A stretch of DNA of 64,000 nt from Neobacillus sp. OS1-2 (GTDB taxonomy: Bacteria > Bacillota > Bacilli > Bacillales > Cytobacillaceae), in contig NZ_CP133265.1 in the NCBI RefSeq assembly GCF_030915505.1, positions 2,756,001-2,820,000 of the forward strand, in the 5' to 3' direction. Below are positions 16,271 through 25,187 of the stretch, piece after piece. The position numbers and the translations under genes were made by a program. The notes under the pieces were generated by a model. The model was not told where the DNA came from. It did not search any database and saw only the letters and a program-made list of their open reading frames with translations. Positions within the stretch are counted from its first letter, which is position 1. Each line of letters opens with the position of its first letter.

Positions 16271-16777
16271 ATGGATATTAGATTACTAAACCCATCAGAT
16301 GCCGAAAGCTACTGGGTGTTACGTTTAGAAGCATTAAAGGAAAATCCGGAGGCATTTTTAACAAGCTATGAAGAATCTGTAATAAGGGAAGATGCAGTGG
16401 AACAAACTGCCCGTAATTTTTCCACAAACGGAAACTACACGTTTGGAGCATTTGAGAATGATGAACTGATTGGAGTTGTAACATTACTGCAGGAAGACCG
16501 GAAGAAAATAAGACATCGGGCAAATATTTTTGCCATGTATGTCACCCCAAGGAAACAGGGTCTAGGGATAGGGAAGGCGTTAATGATAGAAGCAATTAAT
16601 AAAGCGAAAGAGATCAAAACGATTGAAAAAATAAACCTGGGTGTCATTGCAAGTAATCAAAAGGCAAAGAGGCTTTATCAAAAGCTAGGTTTTAAAACAT
16701 TCGGAGTAGAGGAAAGGGCACTTATCGTAGACGGTGTTTATTACGATGATGAATATATGGTTCTTGATCTAAAGTAG
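16271..16777 (+). CDS. GNAT family N-acetyltransferase
   Basis: 168 residues from the ATG at 16271, eight bases after AAAGGGG. The acetyl-CoA site is clear: the strand NIFAMYVTPRKQGLGIGKAL has the R/Q-x-x-G-x-G pattern, and the C-terminal motif B is NLGVIASNQKAKRLYQKLGF. The N-terminal part (LRLEALKENPEAFLTSYEE) is typical of the RimJ/YafP-like small-molecule or protein acetyltransferases. The acceptor is unknown. A terminator hairpin follows. Confidence 0.88.
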   Translation: MDIRLLNPSDAESYWVLRLEALKENPEAFLTSYEESVIREDAVEQTARNFSTNGNYTFGAFENDELIGVVTLLQEDRKKIRHRANIFAMYVTPRKQGLGIGKALMIEAINKAKEIKTIEKINLGVIASNQKAKRLYQKLGFKTFGVEERALIVDGVYYDDEYMVLDLK

Positions 16778-16786
16778 ATCACAACC

Positions 16787-16826
16787 TGGCACTATCCAAC
16801 GGTATGGATGGTGCCATCTTTATTTT
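16787..16826 (+). terminator. Intrinsic terminator of the GNAT gene
   Basis: TGGCACTATCC pairs with GGATGGTGCCA (one mismatch, 8-base loop), followed by TCTTTATTTT. Confidence 0.8.
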
Positions 16827-17221
16827 GAATTATTCTGGCTGGCCTTGCCAACCTGGATTGTTTTAATTTTAAAAATAAAATAATAGTATTTATTGGCCAC
16901 AATTAGCAATAGCATAATCCGCAAAATAGTCCGATCGAGAAAGAAGAAGGCAATAGCGATCATGACGTCGGCAAATAGGAGAATGGTTAATTTCTGCTGT
17001 AAGGTCATCGCACGCTCTCTTACGAAGTTTTCCAAATGACGCTTGTAGATGGTTGTTCCTTTGAACCAGTGTTCAAAACGCTCGGACCCTTTCACAAAGC
17101 AGAATGATGCTAAAAGTAAGAGTGGGGTGGTGGGTAATAAGGGCAAAATGATTCCCAAAATGCCAAGACCGAGTGCTAGAAATCCTATAAAAATATAGAT
17201 GAATTTAAAGAATTTATTGAT
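16820..17221 (-). CDS. DUF454 (YbaN-type) inner-membrane protein, probable ATC start
   Basis: DUF454 proteins have two N-terminal membrane segments joined by the signature seen here: GILGIILPLLPTTPLLLLAS, then FCFVKGSERFEHWFKG. With the first conventional start (TTG at 17158) the product would lack its first membrane segment. The frame stays open 21 codons further (FKFIYIFIGFLALGLG) to a TAA, and offers only an ATC, at 17221, placed exactly 8 bases after AAAAGGGGG. That gives the expected 133 residues. ATC/ATT starts are rare but known (infC). Function unknown. Confidence 0.75.
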   Translation of the reverse strand: MNKFFKFIYIFIGFLALGLGILGIILPLLPTTPLLLLASFCFVKGSERFEHWFKGTTIYKRHLENFVRERAMTLQQKLTILLFADVMIAIAFFFLDRTILRIMLLLIVANKYYYFIFKIKTIQVGKASQNNSK

Positions 17222-17397
17222 AGTAGCTGCCCCCTTTTAGGCGCACAGAAAGTCCTAGTTTACTTCCATTATACCATTTTAAATGTGAGAAATTGATGGC
17301 GGAAAGTCTATAAAACTTTATCGCTGAGCAAGATATCACATTGTAGTCACATTGTTTATGGTAAAATGGGAGCAAGCAGATAATGGAGGTTGGCACA

Positions 17398-17853
17398 GTG
17401 ATTTCATTTTACAAAGTCGTAGTGTTCATACATATATTTTCAGCTATACTGGGAATGGGGCCAGGATTTATTTTAACGACTGTGGTCAAATCGGGAAAAA
17501 CAATGACCGAATTAAGACATTCATATAAAATTAGGCATAAATTACATATATTTGTGATGGTTGGCGGCACGCTTTTACTTGTCACAGGTTTGACCATGGG
17601 TATTTTAAATCCCGTCCTATTTCGTATGGGATGGTATGTAACGAGCCTTGTACTCTTTTTGGCAGCGCTCGCAATTGGCCCTCTGGTCCTTTCGCCAAGG
17701 TCAAAACCGGTTAAAGAACTATTGGCCGCCCATAAAGGTGAAGATATTCCTGAAGAGTATTGGCAATTATCAAAGGTTTTGTTTCAATTCGAAAACCTTG
17801 AAAATGTAATTTTTCTAATCATCATTGCTCTTATGATTCTAAAACCATTTTAG
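17398..17853 (+). CDS. DUF2269 family membrane protein
   Basis: 151 residues. The start chosen is the GTG at 17398, eight bases after GGAGG; the ATG at 17383 overlaps that ribosome site. The opening FYKVVVFIHIFSAILGMGPGF is the DUF2269 signature, and four membrane segments follow the usual spacing (about 6-27, 48-70, 75-95, 130-150). The family is of unknown function. It is monocistronic, with a terminator just after the stop. Confidence 0.82.
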   Translation: MISFYKVVVFIHIFSAILGMGPGFILTTVVKSGKTMTELRHSYKIRHKLHIFVMVGGTLLLVTGLTMGILNPVLFRMGWYVTSLVLFLAALAIGPLVLSPRSKPVKELLAAHKGEDIPEEYWQLSKVLFQFENLENVIFLIIIALMILKPF

Positions 17854-17860
17854 CAACAGA

Positions 17861-17891
17861 AGGTATGGCATATAATCTGCCATACCTTTTA
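17861..17891 (+). terminator. Intrinsic terminator of the DUF2269 gene
   Basis: AGGTATGGCA / TGCCATACCT, perfect 10-bp stem, 7-base loop, then TTTT. Confidence 0.85.
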
Positions 17892-17999
17892 CCATTTCGA
17901 TAAACACCATGCAATAGTTGATGATCCGCATTCCACATAACTGACATATGTTATAATAAACCTAACAAGAGTACAAAATTGACGGGAGGCAATAGGAAA

Positions 18000-19418
18000 A
18001 TGAATAAAGAATTGATGATGCCAACGGAAATTTCCATTAAGAATAAAAAGCATGCCATAAAAGGACAGGTCATTCGAGCGGCCATTTTTGCCAGAAGTAA
18101 GGTAATTGAGGTTGTAACCGGAGAAAGTGAAAAATACTATCTAATTTACTATAAAAACTCACTTGTTTTCGGAGCTATACTTGATCAAATAGAAGAAGGC
18201 ACATTTATTCATAAAGCGCTGCTTGAAGGCATTGTCATAGAATCTTCTAATCCCATCTTAACCGCCTTAATCCCTCAGCAATTCGTTTCTTTACCAAATA
18301 AACATAAACTTTTCTCCCAATTACAGCTTCATTTTTCTTTACAGGAAGTAGCCTACATTACCACAACTCTCGATTCTTTTTTCGAAAAAGCATGGATAAT
18401 CGAAATGATTGATAAGATTTTCTTTCACCTTAGAAGAAACGGGAAATTTATGAAAGCCTATCAGGTTATCCGAATTTTATGCGATTTTGCACCTTCCTTA
18501 ACATCTGCCAAGGAACGACTGGATTCACACGAATTCAATTCCTACCACAACTTTTACCATTCCTTAGACTACCCAACCATTTTTCAAAAGGATCCCTTCT
18601 TTGTAGAATTAAACTGTTTCAAAAATCGATCTTCTTCAAATGAACGAATGATCTTAGAAGACATCTTATGTAAACAAGATCATTTAACTGCGTTATTACT
18701 ATGGCTGGAACATGTGAATCGGCCTCAAGACCTTCAAACCATTAAGAAGTATACGGATATTGCGACCGACTTTATCCCTATGGAGGAATGGATGCTCATT
18801 TTAGGTATGGTAAACATCAATCCGTTCCGAGTGTTACCTGATTCAAAAGTGATTTTGGAAAAGATGATTCAAGAAGGAAATGTTGAGCAAGCAGCCATAT
18901 GCCTATTCAAATTTATTCACGATCTGCCGTCTTCCTATGATGATACCCTCGAAATCATTTGGGAAAAGTGCGATGCCAATTTCGTTTTATCACACTTTGA
19001 CGAATTTGCTCCTTTGTTGGCACACCTCTCCCACACGGAAAATACCAAGCAATTGGAAGATAAGATTTTTCACTTGGCGGTCAATATGCTTAACGAACAT
19101 GATCTTTCAGAGGTTCACAATAAACTTTTAGCTATTGGGAGGCTTTATCCGGTATCTGAGGTGCTGAAAAAAATTAATGAAATGGTTGAATTAGTGGAAG
19201 ATCCTGATCGCATGATGGAATTAGGTGATTACTATGCGGAATTTAAACAATTCGATAAGGCCATTGACTGCTTCTACTGGGAAATGGAACTTCAGCCACA
19301 AAATCCTTCACCAGTACGAAAAATCAGCAAAATGTACCAAAGTAAAGGATTACCAAAAGAAGCCGCCGCCTATCAAAAAATCTATGACCAACTAAAAAGC
19401 AACAAAGAAACAGGTTAA
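18000..19418 (+). CDS. Large hypothetical protein with C-terminal TPR-like repeats
   Basis: 472 residues from the ATG at 18000, nine bases after GGGAGGC. The last ~70 residues (DPDRMMELGDYYAEFKQFDKA, AIDCFYWEMELQPQN, AAAYQKIYDQLK) form about two tetratricopeptide repeats; the middle is an all-helical, repeat-like solenoid. The N-terminal ~110 residues carry beta structure (IKGQVIRAAIFARSKVIEVV). No catalytic motif is seen, so a scaffold or interaction role is likely. It ends in a GTGTCAGGCACC-type hairpin. I do not recognise a named gene. Confidence 0.7.
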   Translation: MNKELMMPTEISIKNKKHAIKGQVIRAAIFARSKVIEVVTGESEKYYLIYYKNSLVFGAILDQIEEGTFIHKALLEGIVIESSNPILTALIPQQFVSLPNKHKLFSQLQLHFSLQEVAYITTTLDSFFEKAWIIEMIDKIFFHLRRNGKFMKAYQVIRILCDFAPSLTSAKERLDSHEFNSYHNFYHSLDYPTIFQKDPFFVELNCFKNRSSSNERMILEDILCKQDHLTALLLWLEHVNRPQDLQTIKKYTDIATDFIPMEEWMLILGMVNINPFRVLPDSKVILEKMIQEGNVEQAAICLFKFIHDLPSSYDDTLEIIWEKCDANFVLSHFDEFAPLLAHLSHTENTKQLEDKIFHLAVNMLNEHDLSEVHNKLLAIGRLYPVSEVLKKINEMVELVEDPDRMMELGDYYAEFKQFDKAIDCFYWEMELQPQNPSPVRKISKMYQSKGLPKEAAAYQKIYDQLKSNKETG

Positions 19419-19434
19419 TAAGGTGATAAAAGGG

Positions 19435-19472
19435 AAAGGGTGTCAGGCACCATGTGGTGCCTGACACCCTTT
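19435..19472. repeat. GTGTCAGGCACC-family palindromic repeat (copy 2)
   Basis: AAAGGGTGTCAGGCACCA / TGGTGCCTGACACCCTTT with almost no loop, lying 16 bases after the TPR-type gene. The T-rich end makes it a probable terminator. Confidence 0.85.
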
Positions 19473-19604
19473 CTCATGTTTCAATTATTTCTATATTAAT
19501 AAATTAGTTTTATTGGACATGGGGTTGGGGGTTTTGCCAATGCAATTTGATTTGGATTTCATATTTTAGTAGTAAGAGGAATTTTATTTAGGGAGGTGGT
19601 TGTT

Positions 19605-19904
19605 TTGCATAATCGAAGGAGAAAAAGTCCTTTTGCATTGTGTATTTTTCCGGGGTATCGATGGTGTGGTCCTGGCTGCAGTGGGCCAGGGGCACCTATT
19701 AATGATGTAGATGCCTGCTGCCAGAGACATGATCGCTGCCTTAGTCGGGGAATCTCCCCTTGTCAGTGTGATGCAGAATTTATCGAGTGTCTACGTGTGA
19801 GGAAAAATAGATTTACGGATAAAGGAAGAAAAGCGGCGTTAATGCATGACTTTATGAAGGTAAAGACAACATTTACATGTGGCGGTCAGCATCGACGATA
19901 TTGA
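19605..19904 (+). CDS. Phospholipase A2-like protein
   Basis: 99 residues from TTG at 19605, eight bases after GGGAGG. The calcium-loop region YRWCGPGCSGPGAP and the active-site motif CCQRHDRC (CCxxHDxC, with the His-Asp pair) identify the phospholipase A2-like family, which in spore-formers is usually a small basic protein without a signal peptide, annotated as parvovirus-VP1-like. Ten cysteines support a disulfide-rich fold. Activity on phospholipid sn-2 esters is expected from the motif but often unproven. It is convergent with the DUF3231 gene. Confidence 0.8.
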   Translation: MHNRRRKSPFALCIFPGYRWCGPGCSGPGAPINDVDACCQRHDRCLSRGISPCQCDAEFIECLRVRKNRFTDKGRKAALMHDFMKVKTTFTCGGQHRRY

Positions 19905-19939
19905 AAAAGAAAGAAGGGTCAACCTTCTTTCTTTTTCGC
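19902..19939. terminator. Bidirectional terminator between PLA2-like and DUF3231 genes
   Basis: AAAAAGAAAGAAGG / CCTTCTTTCTTTTT with a 5-base loop. The DUF3231 stop lies inside it. Confidence 0.85.
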
Positions 19940-20935
19940 TAATTCTATTCTGTCTTTGGTTCCCGGGGGTTGCTCAAGCCAGTTGTTCTTGATCATAATG
20001 TCAGCACCGCTTTTAGCAAATTGGGCAATTTCAATTGATAAACGTTCATAATTCAAGGCTAAATCTGTTCTTTGGCTTGCAGCGGCAGCCGTTGCATAAT
20101 TCCCTGTCCCAGAGGCACTTAAGAGCGACATATGAAACATAAGCAATTTATCAGAAAAGGTTTGGCTGGTTGAATGGCTAATTGATAAATCAGGTAAATT
20201 GGGCGTTTCAATATTGTTATCTAGTAAGGTAGATACAAATATTTGAATGTGTTTTTGTGAAATTTCTTTTCCTCTTAGCATAAATTCTTGTACTTCTTTA
20301 GTGGGAGAGGTTTGCGCGAAGGCAAGACATAATTTCACCCCAATCGCATTGGTCACGGTATTCATATACAAATGAGATATTTCAACGGCATTTAAAGGAC
20401 GTTTTTTGCTAAAAGGATTTAAACCACTTAAATATTTTTTGCTATCAACATAATCGGTTTCTTTCGGAACTTCAATGTAAGGGTGCCTTGCAACTACCCC
20501 CTTTTGAAGTCCAATATCCAATGCTTGATTATATAGTGTGGTTATTTTTTTTAACTCCTCTGTAAAATAAGCACGAATGTCAGTCCGCGTACTCATAGCA
20601 AGAAATCCGCCATACGCAAGCATTCCGACTTTTGCCATATGATTTACATAGGATAAACAAAACGTGTCTGTAAAGAGCCATGGAGCATTTACATTCACGT
20701 CACTATCAGTAAAACCGTTTGGATAAGCAAACTGTTCTTTTTCAAATAAAGTATGTAAAAAATTCAAGTGATCCGTTGAAATATTCAGTGCAAATTGAAT
20801 TACAGGTTTTATATCGGTATCTTGGATATGGTTTATCATAAAAGTTAAGACACATTTGGACATACTGTCATTCAAATAGGCAGTCCACAGGCATGCGATC
20901 TCGGAAGATGTTAAGTGTACATGCTGGTGTTCCAT
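19919..20935 (-). CDS. DUF3231 family protein, two-domain form
   Basis: 338 residues, the standard length of the family: two repeated helical domains (about 5-165 and 180-335), each opening with a helix such as TSSEIACLWTAYLNDSMSK or NAVEISHLYMNTVTNAIG, with a central HPYIEVPKETDYVD linker. The fold is thought to be ferritin-like. It is distant from the single-domain tandem pair at 2609-3720. A GAGGGATT ribosome site precedes the ATG. Function unknown; expression in spore-formers is often linked to sporulation. Confidence 0.82.
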   Translation of the reverse strand: MEHQHVHLTSSEIACLWTAYLNDSMSKCVLTFMINHIQDTDIKPVIQFALNISTDHLNFLHTLFEKEQFAYPNGFTDSDVNVNAPWLFTDTFCLSYVNHMAKVGMLAYGGFLAMSTRTDIRAYFTEELKKITTLYNQALDIGLQKGVVARHPYIEVPKETDYVDSKKYLSGLNPFSKKRPLNAVEISHLYMNTVTNAIGVKLCLAFAQTSPTKEVQEFMLRGKEISQKHIQIFVSTLLDNNIETPNLPDLSISHSTSQTFSDKLLMFHMSLLSASGTGNYATAAAASQRTDLALNYERLSIEIAQFAKSGADIMIKNNWLEQPPGTKDRIELAKKKEG

Positions 20936-21081
20936 ATAGAATCCCTCCGGCTACCAAATTTTTGAGCCAATGTTATTATTTACACTTATTGGATTGGATA
21001 TGCGAAAGGGCGAATACTTTGAAATCTTACTTGATATAGGTGATTATAGGAGTAAATCTACTTTTCGAGAGGGCGAATTTC

Positions 21082-21258
21082 ATGTACTTTCTCTATTGGT
21101 TTCTTAAACTCGGCTGGCTGGTGTTGATTATATTTACTGGAAATATTTATTTAAGCAGCCTTGGCATTTGGTCCGTGGTCATTGGTATTGCACTATTTTT
21201 AGTAGGGAATTCACTGATTAATAAAAAAGTGGAACCCCTACTGAAAAAGAATTCTTGA
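21082..21258 (+). CDS. Small membrane protein, 58 residues
   Basis: From the ATG at 21082 (GAGAGGGCG upstream) the product has two hydrophobic stretches (FLYWFLKLGWLVLIIF and WSVVIGIALFLVGNSL) and a basic tail (KKVEPLLKKN), typical of the many small two-pass membrane proteins of Bacillus. No family is recognised. It stands alone, 70 bases before the transglutaminase-like gene. Confidence 0.6.
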   Translation: MYFLYWFLKLGWLVLIIFTGNIYLSSLGIWSVVIGIALFLVGNSLINKKVEPLLKKNS

Positions 21259-21327
21259 TTTAGATCACGGAACTTTCCCCCCTAAGCTTTTATAATGAGC
21301 TTAATTATCATAAACGGGGTGGTTTGA

Positions 21328-21936
21328 ATGGAACTAATTATCGGCTCAAGCAATATGGCGGCATATTTAGAAGAAACCGAGATGATCGACTTCCATCATC
21401 CGGTTATTCGTGAAAAAATTGAAGAGCTTCGGCGGATTGGTAAAAACAAGCATGATTGTGCACAATTAGCGTTTCAGTTTGTCCGAGATGATATTCAGCA
21501 TTCTTTTGACAAGGAGAGTACTAAAATTACCATCAGGGCTTCTGAAACACTCGAGCAAACAGAAGGGATTTGTTTTGCCAAATCACATTTACTTGCAGCC
21601 TTGTTAAGAGGAATGGGCATTCCCACAGGCTTTTGCTATCAGCGGGTAACACGGAGGGGAACACCTGAATCAGGATATGCACTGCACGGATTAAATGCTG
21701 TCTATTTTCATGAACTCTATACGTGGTTTCGAATTGATCCAAGAGGAAATAAGCCTGGGGTACAATCTGAATTTAGCATCAGTCCCGAAAGACTAGCCTA
21801 CCCCATCCGAACGGAATTAGGAGAAGAGGATTATCCATATGTGTACAGCAAACCATTAGAATCTGTCATTTCGTCAATGAAGTATTCAACTGATTGCAAG
21901 GAGTTATTTTACAATCGTCCGGAAGCTATTGATTAA
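21328..21936 (+). CDS. Transglutaminase-like superfamily protein
   Basis: 202 residues. The catalytic triad of the transglutaminase/protease-like fold is readable: Cys in GICFAKSHLLAALLRGMGIP, His in HGLNAVYFHELY and Asp in FRIDPRGN. Homologues in Bacillus are annotated as transglutaminase-like or protease-like cysteine enzymes, with peptide or polyamine substrates suggested but rarely shown. ATG with GGGGTGG upstream. A TTGAT-N4-ATCAC palindrome (21255-21268), resembling an FNR-type box, lies 60 bases upstream. Confidence 0.82.
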   Translation: MELIIGSSNMAAYLEETEMIDFHHPVIREKIEELRRIGKNKHDCAQLAFQFVRDDIQHSFDKESTKITIRASETLEQTEGICFAKSHLLAALLRGMGIPTGFCYQRVTRRGTPESGYALHGLNAVYFHELYTWFRIDPRGNKPGVQSEFSISPERLAYPIRTELGEEDYPYVYSKPLESVISSMKYSTDCKELFYNRPEAID

Positions 21937-21944
21937 GGCAAATG

Positions 21945-21974
21945 AAAAGAGCTAGGACACACCTAGCTCTTTTA
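21945..21974. terminator. Bidirectional terminator
   Basis: AAAAGAGCTAGG / CCTAGCTCTTTT, 5-6 base loop, between the convergent transglutaminase-like and PBP genes. Confidence 0.88.
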
Positions 21975-21976
21975 AC

Positions 21977-24160
21977 TTATTGTGCCCCATTTCCTTCAGC
22001 AGAGTTATTTATTTCCCCATTCTGAGTAGTATCTTCTCCTTGATTTAATCGAGCTTTTTTTAAATCAAAATAGGCTTTAAAAATTTCATCAGCAATTTCT
22101 AAATTAGTATGTGTTTGATCAGTAGTTGACCAAGGAACAACAACGGATACGGCAATTTCAGGATTGTCGTATGGAGCATATCCTACAAACGTTACGTTCC
22201 ATAGCATGGGGTGGCCGCCTAAAGGGCCATCGTATAATGCTTGTGCTGTTCCCGTTTTCCCTGCTATCTTATATTGTTTATTTTTGATGGACCCGTATCC
22301 GGTGCCCTGTGGATCGTTGACGACAAGTCTTAAGCCCTCTTGAACATGGTTAATCCAAGAGTCTTTCATATCAATTTTATTTAAGACTGTTGGTTTCATT
22401 TCTTCAAGGATAGGACCCAATTCATCAGCCTTATTAGTAGGCTTCCGAATTTCTTTTACGAGATGTGGCTGGACCCGAAAACCGCCATTGGCAATGGTTG
22501 AAATATACTGAACGAGTTGCAGTGGTGTATAGGTGTCATATTGCCCTATTGCATAGTCCAAAACTTTACCGGCATCTGGTGGTATTTGTCCACCGCCGTA
22601 CCCAGTCTGTTCACCCGGTAGGTCAATGCCCGTCCTAACGCCTAATCCAAATTGAGCAAAGTTTTTTCGGAATGTATTGATGGCTGCGACTTTATCAATA
22701 CTTAACGGGCCATTTGGAACGTACGTTTGTTGCCCGCCAAGCTTCATCGCTGTCAAGAACATATAGACGTTCGAAGATCTTTTTAACGCATATAAATCAT
22801 TTATTGAGCCAAAACCAACTGTGTTCCATGATTTTTTTACTTGTGTACCTTTAAACTTTAATGGTTGGTCATATAGGCTTTGCCCTGGTACGATTGCCCC
22901 TGTTTGATACCCGGTTAATACGGTTGCGGCTTTTACAACAGATCCCATTGAATAAGAAGTAGTCATGTTTCCTAATGCAAAATCTCTAACTTCTGTTTTT
23001 TTCGTTTCATTATCTACTACATATTGTTTACCGGACATAGCGAGCATTTCTCCGGTTTTTGGATTCATAACGGAGACCAAGGTTCGATCGATATAAGGCT
23101 GGCCAACCCTGGCTTTCCCAAGCTTGTCTTGAATAATCTCATCAATCTTTTGTTGAAGTTCAATATCAACGGATAAAACTAAATCATTCCCTCTTTTTCC
23201 TTCTTGAAAAATTTGCGTTTCTAAGACATTCCCTGATTTATCGGTAATATTCTTTACCGTTTCTTTTTGACCTTGTAATACGTCATCATACTGTTGCTCG
23301 ATATAACTCTTTCCCACACGATCATTACGGCTATACCCTTTCGCAAGCAAGTAATCTAGACTATCTTTTGGCAGCCCCTCTTTGGCACTGGTCACTTTGC
23401 CTAAAACAGAGCTTAATGGTCCGTTCCCATCTGCATTTTTCAAGACATAATCCCTGTCCCAATCTGTTGTGGTATCAACTCCTGGTAAGGAATCAAGATG
23501 TTCACTTACAACGGCATATTCTTCATCGGTAACATCTTTATTTTTGATAATATGAGGGGATAAGGCAGTTCCGCTGGCCATTTCACGAAAAATAGCCAAT
23601 ACCTCAAGTTCCTTTTGTGAAAAAGAATTTAGTTCTTCCTCCGTAATTCTTTCCCTGGTTAAATCATATATTTCTTTATCATACTCTTTCTTCTCTAACT
23701 CTTTCTTCTGTAGTCTTTCTTTATCCTTATTCGTTATTTTAGCAATAGCTAATTTGGGGTGCTTGATGATCCAAAAGTCTTGGCGATCTCTCTTTGTAAT
23801 AGCCTTGAAATCATCCTCGGATTCTTTACTTATAAGGTCAGCTAGTTTAGCGGCAATGTCCAACATTTCATCCTGGGTAACCGAACCGGACCGAGTATAG
23901 GTAATAGCTTTCAATGGCTGATTTCCAACTACTAGCTTGCCATTCGTGTCAAATATTTTCCCACGCGGTACAGATGAATTCACGGGAACAATCTCCTTTT
24001 GGTCAATCTCCCGCTGATAATTTTCTCCAAAGACAATTTGCAACATCCCCAAACGAAGAATGAGCGTGGAAAATAATAGAAAGACAATAAAAAATAGTAT
24101 GTTTATTCTTAATGGGGTATTTTCCTTTTTTTTCTTTTTCACTGTATTCAATCTGGACAA
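21977..24160 (-). CDS. Class B penicillin-binding protein (PbpA/PbpH type transpeptidase)
   Basis: 727 residues. A cytoplasmic basic tip and one membrane anchor (about 19-41) are followed by a dimerisation domain with the PRGKIFDTNG motif, then a transpeptidase domain carrying Ser407-x-x-Lys (SVVK), SSN at about 461-463 and KTG at about 635. Length and layout match B. subtilis PbpA/PbpH, which cross-link lateral-wall peptidoglycan and support rod shape. An extended charged insert at about 150-200 (KERLQKKELEKKEYDKE) and an acidic/polar tail are seen. Monocistronic. Which of the two paralogues it corresponds to cannot be told here. Confidence 0.9.
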   Translation of the reverse strand: MSRLNTVKKKKKENTPLRINILFFIVFLLFSTLILRLGMLQIVFGENYQREIDQKEIVPVNSSVPRGKIFDTNGKLVVGNQPLKAITYTRSGSVTQDEMLDIAAKLADLISKESEDDFKAITKRDRQDFWIIKHPKLAIAKITNKDKERLQKKELEKKEYDKEIYDLTRERITEEELNSFSQKELEVLAIFREMASGTALSPHIIKNKDVTDEEYAVVSEHLDSLPGVDTTTDWDRDYVLKNADGNGPLSSVLGKVTSAKEGLPKDSLDYLLAKGYSRNDRVGKSYIEQQYDDVLQGQKETVKNITDKSGNVLETQIFQEGKRGNDLVLSVDIELQQKIDEIIQDKLGKARVGQPYIDRTLVSVMNPKTGEMLAMSGKQYVVDNETKKTEVRDFALGNMTTSYSMGSVVKAATVLTGYQTGAIVPGQSLYDQPLKFKGTQVKKSWNTVGFGSINDLYALKRSSNVYMFLTAMKLGGQQTYVPNGPLSIDKVAAINTFRKNFAQFGLGVRTGIDLPGEQTGYGGGQIPPDAGKVLDYAIGQYDTYTPLQLVQYISTIANGGFRVQPHLVKEIRKPTNKADELGPILEEMKPTVLNKIDMKDSWINHVQEGLRLVVNDPQGTGYGSIKNKQYKIAGKTGTAQALYDGPLGGHPMLWNVTFVGYAPYDNPEIAVSVVVPWSTTDQTHTNLEIADEIFKAYFDLKKARLNQGEDTTQNGEINNSAEGNGAQ

Positions 24161-24264
24161 ACCTCTCTACATAATAAAATTTTTATCTATAAACCTACTA
24201 TAACGAAAGTACTATATTTTGGAAAGTTTCTTGTTCTGGTAAGATAAAGGAGATCTACAATAAA

Positions 24265-25068
24265 ATGGAGGAGAAAATCTTGAACCTATTTCAAAAAGTA
24301 TTGGAGCTTGATTTAGCGTACTTGGACACTTTTACGAGGCGAGAAACAACTTCCTGGGGCTATATTCTACATAATGAAGCCCAGCCAACTTACTATGATG
24401 CTAACCATGCACATATTCATGAAGCTCCACAAAATCCTAGGGCAGTGATTGAAGAAGTCATACAGTTTTATCAAGAAAGAAATATAATCCCTCGTTTTTA
24501 TTTATATAATCTTGAAAAACTAGATTCGTTTATAAAAGAATTAGATTCTTACAAATTTGGTTTTGAGGAATTAGTCAGTCCGATCCAAATCTGGAACAAA
24601 GAAATTACTGAGTATAAAGGCAGGGAGCTTGTCACGATTGAAAAAGTAACAAATGAAAATTTTAATGAGGCATTAGAAATTGAATGCAGTATTAAAGAGT
24701 TTGGCGGAAGGGAGGTAAGGGAAAAGGCATTTCCAGAAGAGTTTAACCACCCGGCTTTTACTCATTATCTTCTTCGCTATGATGGGGAATCATGTGCAAC
24801 GGCTTGTATATTTGAACATGGTGATCAAGCTCGAATGGAAAGCGTAGCAACGAAAGAGGAATTCAGAGGGAAAGGCTTGATAGGAGAGCTCATTTACTTC
24901 CTGCAGGCAGAAGTAAAGAGCAAGGGAATAGAGGATTTTTGGGTTTTTCCAATCAATGAGAAAATCGAAAAAGTCTATGCCAAATACGGTTTTCATACAA
25001 CTGGGAAATTCATTACCGGCCATGCCTTTTTAGGTGGGAAAAGCATTAAAGAAATCCAGGAAGGCTAA
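24265..25068 (+). CDS. GNAT family acetyltransferase with extra N-terminal domain
   Basis: 267 residues. The C-terminal half holds the acetyl-CoA site (MESVATKEEFRGKGLIGELI) and motif B (FPINEKIEKVYAKYGF); the N-terminal ~130 residues (SWGYILHNEAQPTYYDANHA) look like a degenerate second GNAT fold. A TTG at 24280 lies eight bases after GGAGG and is an alternative start; the ATG at 24265 has AAAGGAGAT 10 bases upstream. Substrate unknown. It is monocistronic, with a strong terminator after it. Confidence 0.82.
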   Translation: MEEKILNLFQKVLELDLAYLDTFTRRETTSWGYILHNEAQPTYYDANHAHIHEAPQNPRAVIEEVIQFYQERNIIPRFYLYNLEKLDSFIKELDSYKFGFEELVSPIQIWNKEITEYKGRELVTIEKVTNENFNEALEIECSIKEFGGREVREKAFPEEFNHPAFTHYLLRYDGESCATACIFEHGDQARMESVATKEEFRGKGLIGELIYFLQAEVKSKGIEDFWVFPINEKIEKVYAKYGFHTTGKFITGHAFLGGKSIKEIQEG

Positions 25069-25138
25069 GGTGGCAGCACCATATTTTGCTGTGCCACTGG
25101 GAGGACCAACGCTGTAAAGGGGATTGAGTGTTAGAAAA

Positions 25139-25187
25139 AAATCCTGTCATATCTTACTAGTTTTTTTGATATGACAGGACTTTTTTA
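25139..25187. terminator. Bidirectional terminator
   Basis: ATCCTGTCATATC / GATATGACAGGAC (13-bp stem, 14-base loop), flanked by A and T runs, between two convergent GNAT genes. Confidence 0.88.
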
